Source of the DNA: Kudoa neothunni
Lineage: Eukaryota > Cnidaria
NCBI GenBank assembly: GCA_964304625.1
Contig: OZ199838.1
Coordinates: 12,152,001 to 12,216,000, forward strand
Length of the DNA stretch: 64,000 bases
Direction of reading: 5' to 3'
Made by a program: the position numbers and the translations under genes. The notes beneath the pieces were generated by a model, which had not been told where the DNA came from, did not search any database, and saw only the letters and a list, made by a program, of their open reading frames with translations. Position 1 is the stretch's first letter, and every line of letters starts with the position of its first letter. This document shows, one piece after another, positions 26,663-38,928 of this stretch.

Positions 26663-29359
26663 ATGGCTACAACTGACGCTGGTGGAACAAAGCGCATAGC
26701 TTATTATTATGATCGTAATTGGATATTCTATGAGTGGTGAAGTCGAATACTGAATTTCCCTGTCTAGAAATAGTTGGAAACTATTACTACGGCCATGGCC
26801 ATCCAATGAAACCTCATCGAATGAGAATGGCTCATAGTTTGATATTGAATTATGGTCTTTTGCGTTTAATGGAATATTATGTGATTGAATTTGGTCGAAT
26901 ATCGTCATAAATAACCGTATTTTTCGTTGTATAGAAACCAAGAGAGGCCACATTCGAAGAGATGACCGTCTACCACACCGATGAATACATCAACTTTTTG
27001 AGATGTGTGAATCATCAAACTAAGAATGAAGCAATTAAATATTCATCCAAATGTATTTACTAGATTGTGTGTTGGATTGGATCATGTTGATTTAGTTAAT
27101 GTGGGTGAGGATTGTCCTATTTTCCCCGGGATCTATGATTTCTGTAAGATATCAGCAGGTGGTTCGATCTGTATGCTCATGATGTTTCTTGTATTTTTTT
27201 GTAAAAGTGGATTTTTATTAGCTGCTGCAATCAAAATGAATCGCCAAGAAAGCGATATTGTTATCAATTGGTCTGGCGGTTTACATCATGCCAAAAAGAC
27301 AGAGCCTTCCGGATTCTGTTATGTGAATGACATAGTTTTGGCCATACTGGAACTACTTAAATACCACGAGCGTGTTCTCTACATAGATATTGATGTACAT
27401 CATGGTGATGGCGTGGAAGAAGCATTTTATACTACCAATCGAGTTATGACGTTATCTTTCCACAAATATGGTGATTATTTCCCCGGAACTGGTGATATTA
27501 AAGTAATTGACTGATTAAATTGTCCTCCGCCAACAAACAGATAAATAATGATATTCATTTTATCTCAATAGGATATCGGTTATAAGGATGGAAAATATTA
27601 TGCACTAAATTTCCCTCTTAAAGATGGCATGGATGATGAGTCATATTCGCTGGTGTTCAAACCGGTAATTTCTATAAGTACCTGATTCACAGTTTACGTT
27701 GGTTTAAAAATAAGATGGTTGAACGAGTGATTCAGTGTTTCCGTCCTTCTGCTATTATTCTTCAATGTGGAGCTGATTCACTGACTGGCGATCGTCTCGG
27801 CTCTTTCAATCTCTCCATTAATGGTATTGAGCTTTGATATTCAATCAAAAGATAGTAATTTTAATTGATGTATATATTAGGTCATGCCGCCTGCGTCGAT
27901 TATATTAAAAGCTTCAACATACCAATGATGTTGCTTGGTGGTGGTGGATATACCATTCGAAATGTTTCCAGATGTTGGGCTAAAGAAACTGCGGTCGCAT
28001 TAGGTGTGGAAGTTTCAGATTCACTTCCTTATACCGACTATTACGAGTATTATGGTCCCGACTTCAAACTCAACATTATTCCTACGAATCAACCCAATAT
28101 GAATACTGGCGAATATCTAGAAAAGATGAAGTAATGACGTTGTAATTGTTGGTACATTGATTTACGTTACGTGTAGAATTCATTTGTTTGAAAATTTACG
28201 CATGATTCCTCACGCTCCGAATGTGCAATCTATTCGTACGCACCTCTCCACTCTCGCTTATTTTATCTATTGTAACTTAGCTATTCCACCTGACGCCCTC
28301 AACTACAACGTTTGTGATGATATTCGCGATTCTCGCCTTAATCCTGACCGTAGAGTTTCAAGTGAGTGAATTTTTTACTCTCGATGCTTATATGTATTAT
28401 CTGTGATTCCAGTTATGGATCCTGACATGAGGGCCCATAGAAAGAATGAATATTATGATAAGGATTCTGATGATGAACTCGACCCCATTAATGCCAAACC
28501 ACCCAGAATGTTGGCTGATGATGTGATGCATTTTGCCTCGCAGGATCCTGCTTTCAATAACAACCCCGTTGTTGACTCCAATGCTCTTATCAGTGTGGAC
28601 ACCAATGAGGATACCAACGACGAATACATGAATGATGAAACTAACGAAATCGGTCAGTTTTTTTGGTTTAATCCTACTTTATTTTGCTCTATTTTCTAAT
28701 TTTATGATGCAATAGCCGTGGTAAAATCACCAGACCATGAAAACGCGGCTACCCTCTGTATTGCCAATTCTAGCTTATAGTTTATTTATCCGTGGATTTT
28801 TTAGCAGTTGGATCAATCGATGTAAATGAACGAAAACGAAAGCTTCAAGAGTTTGAAGAAGTAGATATGGATAGAGATTCGAGTGAACCTATGGGTGCTC
28901 AATCGACCATGAATGGAAATATTGAAGAAAGGGAGTTGGCGTCAGCGTCAGCTTCAGAAAAAGATGATGATTTGTCCATCATTCCTATATCATCCAGCTA
29001 TCCACAACCTTCCCGTACTTATTTATTTATTCCATTACCATCAGTATTTGAATGTACCGCTATTGGATGTAGGTGATGAGGGGTACATCGAAGTGCGTAA
29101 CAATGTTGAAATCAATCTGTCGGAAGTGGACCACCCATCCACAGTTGGAGCAACGAATCTGATGGATTCGTCGCCACTCTCTGAGAATGCTGACCAAGAT
29201 TTCAAAGCAGCAGCCGAAGTCAAAATTGTTTCTTCAACTGATCAAGGTATTTTTAAATTGTTGTTTACTTATTTATTCATCATAAAAATTGCAGATGACA
29301 TTGCTCAAGAAGGTTCCGAATCTAAAACTGATACGGCTTCTTCCCCAACGGAAAAGTAG
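26663..29359 (+). CDS. HDAC1: Class I histone deacetylase (HDAC1/2 type)
   Basis: Zinc-dependent deacetylase of acetyl-lysine on histones, catalytic core of Sin3, NuRD and CoREST complexes in animals. Exon 1 starts [17 protein letters not shown] and joins [19 protein letters not shown]. The catalytic domain is complete across short introns: [23 protein letters not shown] (paired catalytic His, about 27270-27300), [16 protein letters not shown] (zinc Asp and His, about 27385), [13 protein letters not shown] (second zinc Asp, 27765), [15 protein letters not shown] (catalytic Tyr, 27935) and the class I end [16 protein letters not shown]. The C-terminal tail resembles HDAC1/2 (DRRVSIMDPDMR for DKRISI) and is long and acidic, ending SSPTEK at 29359. 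All catalytic residues are present, so the enzyme is probably active. The match to HDAC1/2 is clearly better than to HDAC3 or HDAC8. The tail uses several small exons, whose joins I read by phase. Confidence 0.95.
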
Positions 29360-31906
29360 AAATTCAAATAATTGCTGTAATCCAAAACTTCCGCTTGAAT
29401 ATATTTGCAATACATGTTTTATTTGACTTTTCAACAACTATTTAATCGTAGTGTTGATTCGCTCCTTTAAATTTTGTAATTAAATTCTGTGATTAATTAC
29501 TGCTATTGTATGATTTATCTGATATCGTAGAAACGTTTATTGTGTGTGAGCGCGTTTGTATTTGGGTGTTGCGAATGAATACAATTACGATTAATGAGTT
29601 ATATAAGATTTCTTGTGCTCAGATAGACCTTTCGTCTATATGAGTACCAATTTTATCTGGTAGTGTCTTTCTAATACGTACAAATCTAACTGGATATGTG
29701 TTGTTTAGATTATATTTAAAATATGAAGAGGAGTTGTTACAATTTTTTTGATTTTGAAAAATGTCTGGATGTTGAACTTTTTTACATGTACCTGATTACA
29801 ATACATTTACTGGCTAGTCTGGTATAGTGCAGCCGACTGGCGCCATCGCCGATGGGTAGATGATGCGATTTTACTTATTAGAACGCGAACTTAGAGGTTT
29901 CGAGTTAGTACCATTCCATGGTAGGTTGCTGTTTGCGACGACTGATAGGCGGCACGTGTAACATGCTATGGATTATGTATCGTGAGGTTGTGAGATCGAA
30001 TCCGGTCTGGTCAGGCATCTTCTGTGTTATCCGACCCTATTCCCTAATACTAGTTGTGGCAATGAAAAGGGTGCGATTAAAAGTTATAATCAATGGGGAA
30101 TTATTTGGTAAATGAAATAGGAAGTGGCTAATGGCACAGATCATGATATTCATGAGTGTAGTTGTTTATTTTTGGTTAATCATACCCATGACCACCCTTA
30201 GAAGTCTAAAATAAATAATCACAATAGATTTGAAAAAAATAAAGTTTCAATGTCAATTTTAATTAGGAGTTTCTGAGATTAAAAGTATGCTTTAAGTAAC
30301 CTTTAAGGGCCAACGCTATTGCATTTTATTAAAGCAGGATTTCGGGTGGTGTTCCCCCTAAGACGAAGTTGATTACCGGGCTACGAATCAATGAATTTTC
30401 GGGGGATTAGACGAGGGGTTTTATCTTGAAAGTATAAAAAATCTTCGGCTGTATGAGAGAGATCTTAACTTATTCTCTTTACGAATTGAAAAATAAGATC
30501 ATGTTTGGGACAACCGATATTATTGGGTTTTCGAGCCATTTCGTCATGTGTTTATAAATAGTCGATTTTATAGAAAATTTTCGTATTTGTGCGCATATAA
30601 CTAAAATATTGAAAATGAGCAATAATTCTTCTAAATGCTTAATTATTAAATAAAAATAACGAGAAGCAAGTGTTTTCAAGTCAAAAATAAGACTTTCTGA
30701 CGCACTAAGAGAATAATTTCAGCAAATTGGAAAATTATGTGCTTAAGGGACAATCCTGAAACGAATCCAAATTTTTAACTTAAATTTATGCTAGATTTAG
30801 AACCATTTCACCTGTTGATTGTCTCGGATATTGCAAGAAAATGCTCAGTTATCTCGTAAGATGCCTAAATAAAGATATTTAATTAGTTTAGTTTATATTT
30901 TTGATGTTTTAAATAAAGATTTAATGTTTTTATTAAATCACGAATTAGTTTAAAAAATAAATTATAACTCAATGGAGATCCAACGTTAAGTAGAGTTTTA
31001 TCACGGTAAGATTTGATTAGTCTCTAAGTCTGAAATTTAATAGTGATTATTTTTGGGGAAAACACAGACGCTTAGATTTAGAGGCTAACCTATAAATCTT
31101 GGTTGTTAACGGCAATTTTTGGGATGCTATCTGCGTCAGTCATTAATTTAGTCGTTGGGCTCTTAAAATAAAAATTCTTCCGTTCATTGAAAATTATTTT
31201 ACCTAAATATTATTTAATTCATTCTACATATTTTAATCACTAGTTTAAGTTGTATTTATTTTTAGATAGATTATTTCAATAATTTCAATAAACGTTTATG
31301 TAAAGATTAGTTCGATATTAAGCTATATATCGAATATTAATTTTGATAATTATTTCAGATAAAAAAATACTTGTTTATAAATAAAAACTGTCCGATACAT
31401 GATTAGATATCATCGATCTAGTTGAGAAATCAAACTAGTTTAAGGTTTTATAAATTTTTAATGGGTAAAAATTTTCAGATATCTTCTAAATGTGTATAGT
31501 ATAATTTAAGGAATATTTTGGCTTATTAAATAAACAGTTAAAATTACAAAGTCTTATAATGACGTGCATTACATACTTTATGGATAGGTTAATAGAAATT
31601 TCATTTATCAAAAAAATGTAGTAAAGTACAAAAGTATAGCATGGTAAAAATAAAGAATTTGTAGCAGACAAATCACGTAGTTTGAACAAATTTTTTACTT
31701 TAATTAGTTTATGTTTAAATTATTTAATATATCTATGTATTATCCAAGCATATAATACAAAGATGAAATTTTATTAGTATTTACTTTAAGCTAAAAAATT
31801 AAGTGGTTCAAAATGAATCATATTATTGCTTAACGGATATAGATTCATTGAAAAAATTGAAAGTCAGTTGGAAAGGGTTAAAGTCGTGGTAATATGAAGT
31901 GAATTT
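29360..31906. other. Intergenic region, HDAC1 to PCCA
   Basis: Convergent 3' ends of two genes. Apart from a tRNA-like repeat (29812-30120) the sequence is AT-rich, with no supported gene. Confidence 0.5.
29812..30120 (+). repeat. Possible tRNA-derived SINE
   Basis: A GC-richer island contains GTGAGATCGAATCCGGTC near 29997, close to a Pol III B box (GGTTCGAATCC), with A-box-like GATAGGCGG about 50 bp upstream and TCTGGTATAGTGCAG further up. The following CTGGTCAGGCATCTTCTGTG resembles the body of tRNA-derived SINEs. It does not fold as a complete tRNA by eye, and no target duplication was found. Confidence 0.35.
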
Positions 31907-34599
31907 TTATTCGAATTCAACTAGGATATCCCCTTCAATGACTTTTCCTCCTTCTTGAACATTCACTGACTTGACTTTTCCACTTTTTTCAGAAAGGATA
32001 GAATTGTGCATTTTCATTGCCTCAACTACAGCAATTACATCTCCACTTTGAACCTATATTTGAGAGAAATAATTTGACGAATATTTTTGAGGCAAATACC
32101 ATTTGACCTTGAGTCACGTAAACGTTCCTGACTATTCCTTGCATTGGTGTTATGATAATATTGGCTAAATCATCCACTAATTTTCTTGGAACAGTTTCAT
32201 GTAGCCTAAATTCGTTCTTTGTAAGAACTTTGGCTTCAAACTAATATAGAGCTAAGAAATTTTGTATTAATTAATAATCTTTACAATAGTTCCATAGAGT
32301 TGAACTCCGTAGATATTATTTTCTTTTGAAACTTTCTATAATTAATGCTCAGTTAAATTATGTGAATAACAACGAATTTTACGACTTGAAATATAACGGA
32401 TGTTTCATCAATAATGGCTTGTGTATAGTAGGAATTCGTGGTCGTAACCTTGAAATTGCAAATGTTGGAACCAACACTCACAGTAAATTCATCAAAACTA
32501 GTTATGTTTTCAAGCCGAACAGGGAATGATTGGTTGTCGTTTAGCATCACATAAAGCAGGCGACCTTGCATTTTTTGTGAGAAATATTTCTCACTTATAT
32601 CTTATTGAAAACTTAGAACAACAAATATATAAATTACCCAACATCTGTAAGACATAGATTTCGATAGAAAAAACGTCGTTGATGTTTGAGATAGTTGAAA
32701 ATAACTGCAGCCACCACATGAAATGACTCAGATTCACTGATTTTACGTCCCGTAAAACCATTTGGATATTTTTCTTTAAGATAGTTGGTTGTGAAATCCC
32801 CCGCCGCAAAGTCCTTATCGTCCATTATATCTCTCAGAAGAGCGATATTATGTTTGACCCCTCGAATAACAAAGTTATCGAGGGCTATTCTCGAAAGTGC
32901 CAACGCTTCATTTCTATCCTTTCCATAACATATCAGCTATTTAATTCAATTTATTGTTTAAATGTTTCATTACAAACAGACATGATTACCTTGGCAATCA
33001 AAGAATCGTAAAACATACTTATTTCACTGCCTTCTCTTATGCCACTGTCAACCCGGACCTAAAATTTTTCTGTTAGTCGGATGAATGATTACAAATGTTG
33101 TTGATAAGGCTGAATTGCTAAGCGTACATTTTCAAGATAGCCACTTGGTTCATTATACTTAATGATTCTCCCAATAGATGGCAGACCAAGATTCTTGTAT
33201 GGATTCTCGGAGTTGATTCTATTTTCGATTGCCCAACCATTGATCTGAACATCTTTTTGCGTAATGGGTAACTTTTCACCAGCTGCAACACGAATCATCT
33301 GCTCCACAATATCTATTCCAGTGATAGCTTCGGTGATGGGATGTTCCACTTGAAGGCGGGTGTTCATTTCCAGGAAATAAAATTTTTTGTGTTTGTCCAG
33401 CATAAACTCGACAGTTCCTGCTGAATAATAATTCGCACATTTGGCCAAATGAACAGCTTGAGCTCCTATAGTTTCCCGCAGTTGATTGTTTAAAGCAGAA
33501 CTTGGGGCTTCTTCAAGAATTTTTTGATTTCTTCTTTGAATTGAACATTCTCTCTCATTCAAATGTACAACGTTACCATGGTGATCTCCCACAATTTGAA
33601 ACTCAATATGACGAGGTACCTCAATGAATTTTTCAATAAGTATTCTATCGTCATTGAAACTGGATTTTGCCTCGGCCACACAAAGATGAAATCCCTCTTC
33701 CACTTGAGTATCGTCATAGGCAATTCGCATACCCTTTCCACCACCGCCTCCGGCAGCCTTAATCATTACAGGATAGCCTATCTGATTGGATATAGTGATA
33801 GCATGTTTGGCGTTCTATACGAACATTGTATTGATGTGGTTAGGCAAAAAATCAATTACTTCAACAACACCATCGTAACCTGGAACGATATTGACGTTGA
33901 CTGAGGCGGCGAATCGTTTGCTTTCAATTTTGTCTCCCATCAGTTGCAGTGCTTCTTTTGAAGGCCCAATAAAATTAATATTATTGGATTGCTAAATTGG
34001 GTTTGTTTTAAGAGGTGTCAATTTAGCGCAAGTACCAGCAACTCTGCGAATGAATATTTTTCAGAGAGAAATCCGTATCCTGGATGTACCTAGATTTTTA
34101 AATGATTTTCTTCAAATAAAATTGATTAAAAACCGCTTGAGCCTTTGTCGATACACAAGCATCTAATATTGCATCCATGTTAAGATAACTTTCAACAGAT
34201 GGAGCAGGTCCCACACAAACAGCTTCATTCGCACATTGGGCGAACAACTAAATGATTCATATGAGGAATATTTTATTGACTGCATACACTGTTACTATCA
34301 GCTTCGCTATATATTGCCACAGTTTTTATTCCCAATTTCTCACAAGTTTTCATAATCTAACAACAATATAAGTGAGGTGATTTCACACAATTTTGCTTAC
34401 TCTTATAGCTATTTCTCCTCTATTAGCTATGAGTATTTTGTCAAACAACTACATAAATGAATAACAAGTGTCTTTTACTAAACGAATTATTTACTTTTGG
34501 TGAAGTGTGACTAAAGCGTCCACAAAATAATTTTAATTTATAATTTGGGAATTTTTGAACAGAAAAAAGCTTTGATAATTGCAAAAACCCGTTCATCAT
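31907..34599 (-). CDS. PCCA: Propionyl-CoA carboxylase alpha subunit, mitochondrial
   Basis: Biotin-dependent carboxylase subunit that, with the beta subunit, converts propionyl-CoA to D-methylmalonyl-CoA in the mitochondrial matrix. It starts at 34599 with [13 protein letters not shown]. The first 35 residues lack Asp and Glu and are basic, as in a mitochondrial presequence. Next comes the biotin carboxylase start [16 protein letters not shown]. The ATP-grasp core is intact (33089-33766): [71 protein letters not shown] and [33 protein letters not shown] and [14 protein letters not shown] follow, matching PCCA better than MCC or pyruvate carboxylase. The biotinyl domain closes the gene with [11 protein letters not shown], the biotin lysine at 32012-32014, ending LVEFE. 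About ten short introns. No sign of damage. Confidence 0.95.
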
Positions 34600-35319
34600 T
34601 ATTTTGTCAGTACCAACACCACCAACTCAGTCGATATAATAATATTAAATAATACCTTCGTTTTGCTAAATCAAAGTATCTCATCTTGTTTGAAAAACAA
34701 AAATTCGTACTTCTATGGGTTCAGTTTCGGTTATTTTAGTTAGAATCACAATAAATTGAATTCTTTCCAACAACTAGTCAGGAATCCAAGGCTATTTAAA
34801 ATAGTTATTCCCTTGGCAATAAAATCTTCTTCCGAGGTTAGCTGTAACATGAAAAAGAGTTTTTACGATCGATTCTATTAATATTAAAATATTAACCTAA
34901 CAACTGAGCATAATAGGACCAAAATTCAATTTTTTAACAAAATAATAGTAAATAAAGTATTTTGTGTCGAAAAATATAAAAAATATTGCTAATTATGCAA
35001 AAACTGTAATTACCACTAATCACCTGAAAATACATGTTCGATTTTTTGAATTACGCACATTTATTTTCGCTTACCAGTATCTATATACAATTCCAAAGTA
35101 AGGGTGTGAGTAACTTGGAGGCAATGATTGTTACGAATTGTTAATTTTATTTCTAATTTCGTAATTCTGCTTGTAGATGTTGGTTTAATTGAGAAATCTA
35201 CAAATAAATCATATCTAATTATATGCAAGCAGAATAAAACGAGAAATTTGGTTTCAATTGTCCTCTAGTGCATATTAAATTATTGAAAAATTCAATACTA
35301 ATTCTAGTACTCTTGAAAT

Positions 35320-35554
35320 CAGTGTTTCCTAATCTTTTTGGGACCACGGATCCTCAACTGGCTAAGCTAAATGAATATAACCCCCAAGCGTATTAATATT
35401 AATCGAGTACATTTGTATTTTTATTCTAGAATAATGTTTTTAAATTAGGATTTTATTATAGCTAAGAATGTACGAAAGACCAAATTTGTAAGAATAAAAG
35501 CTTTCTCATGAACCCATGGGATTAAATGTAGTCACCCCAGGTTGGGAAACTTAG
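35320..35554. mobile_element. Degraded hAT-like MITE, about 235 bp
   Basis: The left end CAGTGTTTCCTAATC and a right end that reads inward as GTTTCCCAACCTGG match the ends of the MITEs at 11980 and 61281. Flanks (CTTGAAAT, CTATAGAT) agree at only five of eight positions, so the insertion is old or the right end is worn. Confidence 0.6.
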
Positions 35555-35865
35555 CTATAGATTATAGAAGGTATTGTTACGCAATAGAAGTATAAATCTT
35601 ATGAAAAAATTTTAAAATTAACCATGAAAATCTAAAAAAATTCATTTTTGAGGTCAAATGAAATTTATTTGTTGCATACATTTATGCCAAAAATATTAAA
35701 TGCGACTTTAAAGAATGCAATCCATTTTAAGACTTTCTAGTCGTTCGTTTTAGCGATTTAAAAGTGTAATTTTAATACTTTTTCAATTATAATAATTATT
35801 CATTAAAATGAAATATATCTTAATTTTTTGCATATTTATGAATAGAAAATATATTAAAATTCATC

Positions 35866-36060
35866 AAATGATTTTATTGTTTACCAGGCTTATTTGACCC
35901 TTAATTAAGCACGAATCGTACATGATATATTTTCGTGAGTTATTCCATTTACGTAGAATTTATAATTGGTGAAGTAGATTTTAAGCATGCTCGATCTTAC
36001 AGTTTTTTCCTTGACTCAAGGTTTGAATCCTGAACCCTACTAACAGTTTCCCCGCCTCCT
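35866..36060 (+). repeat. Dispersed repeat, copy 1 of 2 (second at 44450-44640)
   Basis: Shares ATTCATCAAAT, ATTGTTTACCAG, GCAC-AATCG, AGCATGCT and TTGACTCAAG in the same order with 44450-44640. It includes a B-box-like GGTTTGAATCC near 36019. Identity unknown. Confidence 0.55.
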
Positions 36061-36843
36061 TCCCCAACTGGGACTCACCCGAATAAAATGTCAAACACTT
36101 GGAGCAAATTATTAGGTTGTAATATTATCGCTGGTAAGGCCAACCCCCTTAACACCGTAGGCACAACATGACGAGTAATACCTAATTTATTATAATTCTG
36201 CGGTAGTATGAGATTTTAATCCATTAAACATCCACGTTTTCAAAGAAACCATTATCCCCAGCCCTATCCTATGAGAACTCTGGTTCACCTGAGTTTTCAT
36301 ACCTGTTTTTTAATGGTAAGTTCACCCCAAGGATTTAAACGTCTAATTCAATCATCTCCCTTAAATTGAACTACAACTGTATGTAAAATTGCACATTATA
36401 GTATAATCTAAGTATTTCAAGAATTCCTATCATAGGGAATTAAGATATTAGGCCCTGAAACAACGACTTGATCCACAGCGTGAGTAGAACTCAATACCTT
36501 CAGATATAGCGTCCAACTACCACATCACTAAGTTGACTATCCTCATCTATGAATATTGACATGTTTATGTTGAGGACTGGCGATTAAAATAAACACATAT
36601 TATTTTATTATAGAAACACACAAGTAGCTTATCAAACAATATAATGATATACATATTTCATTTAATAATTAACACTGTTAATCAGATTGATCAATATTCA
36701 CGGTCTTTATAAATGATTCAATACTATTGTCAAGACGCAAAATATTAAACAATTATAAGTCATCCAAAAGGGTTTTAGGAGGATTATGTGAAGTCTTAAA
36801 TTTTACATCTAGATAAAAAAACTAAGATCAACAACAATTAAAT

Positions 36844-37719
36844 TTATTTACCGGATTTAATTTCTTTTTCCAGGAGTAGGTTGAGTTCATTGATCACGTC
36901 GAAAGGTTGGTCATGTTTGGCTTCGATATCGGCAATATTTTTTTCTATCTTTTTATTGACGGAGTTTTTTCCAATTTCGTCGATTTTGGATTCAATTATA
37001 CCTCTAATTTCACGAAATACAATTCGATGAAATTTGGAAGCAATTTTCTCAATACGCTTAGGTTTGTATACAAAAAACCGGACCACCACCCCTGAAAACA
37101 TAAACCACAGTGTAACCCAAATAACGCACCAACCAATAACCCTTGATCGCGCAGTAAGAGACAAGAAATTTTTCCTATATTCAGCTCTTGCACTAAAATC
37201 TTCAGGAATAAATCAAAATTAGTGACTAACACCTAAAATTCGATAAGAAAAAAAATACTTTTTGGAAACGGTGGTGGGCCTAAAAAAATACACGCAAACG
37301 AATCCCCCTTCAAAAATGACGCTCCAAGTGTTATCCCAGCTACGAATGATATCGATAGAATGCCTGGAAATATCTTCATTATAACCTAATTCAGACATTA
37401 TCAATCTTTAACTATATTAGTAGTTTAATACTGATTTCAATCCGTATTTGGAGAATTTTCGACCAAAGAATTGTGTGGCCAATGTCAATGCTAACAGCAT
37501 CACCGAAATGAATGGCCCCAACAGGGTTACTATCGCATACACTCTTGTTTGCTGATAAGAGCATATTATGCTATCATTTTGAAAGACCGAATCAAGTATT
37601 AGTGGTAAAAATGCCATAAGATGTCCCATAATTTGTTGAATGGGTTTGTCCGCCTCAATCAACGGTTTCCCAATATTATCATTCATAAGCGAAGTTAACT
37701 TGGATAGTAACTTAACCAT
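36844..37719 (-). CDS. CALHM-family large-pore channel
   Basis: Predicted four-pass plasma-membrane protein of about 255 residues, read from three exons with 45-65-nt introns. Segments: TM1 IMGHLMAFLPLILDSVF, TM2 VYAIVTLLGPFISVMLLAL, TM3 FPGILSISFVAGITLGASFL, TM4 VIGWCVIWVTLWFMFSGVVV, then a charged helical C-terminus ending EIKSGK. Family evidence: the first loop and TM2 keep the CALHM spacing (a Cys, Tyr eight residues later, Pro sixteen later, as in CALHM1 CLPGYNAAYSAGILLAP), and TM4 begins SRVIGW as CALHM1 SQALGW. Known members are voltage- and calcium-gated ion and ATP channels. Unusually, each extracellular loop shows only one clear Cys (IICSY, FACIF), where vertebrate CALHMs have two pairs. 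The start Met at 37719 opens the first exon; a further 3' exon cannot be excluded. Confidence 0.62.
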
Positions 37720-37886
37720 TTTCCTGTATATTCAAATCCCTCGCAAACACAACTATGACTAACATAAAAGTATTGCTATAGCGGTAAGACGACCAAAAAA
37801 GAAACGATAGAAGTTGTTATTGACAAATAATGAACAAACAAAAGAGTTAATTCATGATATTAATGATGTAAGTACTAAAATAAGCT

Positions 37887-38928
37887 TTACATAAAATCTT
37901 CCTCATTCACAGGATTCTAACAACAAATGTAAAGCAACATTAGAATAATTTCACCACAAACTACAACAAATTACTTCATTCGATCTCATTCGATTAGGAT
38001 CTAATACATGTTCGTATCTTCTTTTTTCTTCTTCAAGTCGTCGTCTTGATTCCTCACGTAATCTAGTTCTCTCCTGTATACAACAAAAAATAACTCAGAA
38101 TCCACAGTTTGAGAATTACCGCGGCCTTGTGGTACGCTATACGTTTGTGTTTGTCTTCTTCATCACGATCCTCACGAGCTGTTTTAAAATCAACTTTGAT
38201 TTCTTTCCGTGTTTTTATAAGTTTATTGATCATTTTTGCGTTTTTCGACACAGATTTTAAGGTATTCACCTAGTAGGTGTGGGCAAATTTTCAAACAACA
38301 TTCAATAAAAATTGTACCAAATTTAAGTCTTTAAATCCAACCTCACCTGGTTGCATTGTTTTGGTTTTTTCCAAGTTGTTCCATACGGTGTAATTAACGT
38401 CTACTTCTCTTTTTTTGCATCCTTTTCAATACCGATTCTTATATGGCAATCATGTGTCACAGCAAAAACGTACCCTCAGTGCTATTTGCCTTGCATAACG
38501 ACGCGCACTCCTCGATCAATTCGTCAGGAATATCATCGTAAGTTTCTCCCTACCAACAATCAGCCCAGTTCATTACCAACCAAAATTTCGACAGATACCG
38601 TGTTAAGCCTCAAATAGACATGTGCTGAAGATAGATCCTTCACGTGAAACCTACAAATAATTGAATCAATGTAATATCACTTTGTGGATAAACAACAAAT
38701 AAATATATAGATCGATAAAAACTAGAGTACCATATATCTTCAGGCCAGCCATATTTGATCATTAGATCATCTAATTATGAAAATATTGAATATTTGATAT
38801 CATGAAGTTGTACTTTCGAATTTATCTTTTCCCATGTATATTTTATAACCATCGGCAACTATATGTCGAATCGTAATGGGTTATCAATAAATGAAACACA
38901 TACTGCAACTGTCGTAGACAAAAACCAT
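37887..38928 (-). CDS. CCDC25: CCDC25 homologue (NFACT-R domain, coiled-coil)
   Basis: Small conserved eukaryotic protein, about 200 residues. The human protein carries an NFACT-R (DUF814) domain with a basic coiled-coil tail and has been described as a membrane sensor of extracellular trap DNA; its ancestral role is unclear. Exons read by phase: MVFVYDSC-IADGYKIYMGKDKFE (start 38928), DDLMIKYGWPEDIW, FHVKDLSSAHVYLRLNT (about 38610-38650), YDDIPDELIEECASLCKANS (about 38490-38545), GCKKREVDVNYTVWNNLEKT (38365-38425), the basic coil AKMINKLIKTRKEIKVDF, ERTRLREESRRRLEEEKRR, and finally MRSNENPVNEEDFM with stop at 37887. Nearly every block matches human CCDC25 in order, including the acidic last residues ending in DEFM. 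It lies just upstream of the CALHM gene on the same strand, 170 bp apart; independent genes. Confidence 0.9.

Larger units (their letters stand above)
34600..36843. other. Intergenic region, PCCA to CALHM, repeat-bearing
   Basis: Between the PCCA start and the CALHM 3' end I see only repeats: a degraded MITE (35320-35554) and a dispersed repeat (35866-36060). The block 36020-36350 is unusually rich in C-runs for this window but shows no open frame worth keeping. Confidence 0.5.

Noticed and set aside
26660-26953. 97-codon minus-strand frame
   Set aside because: Antisense of the first HDAC1 exons.
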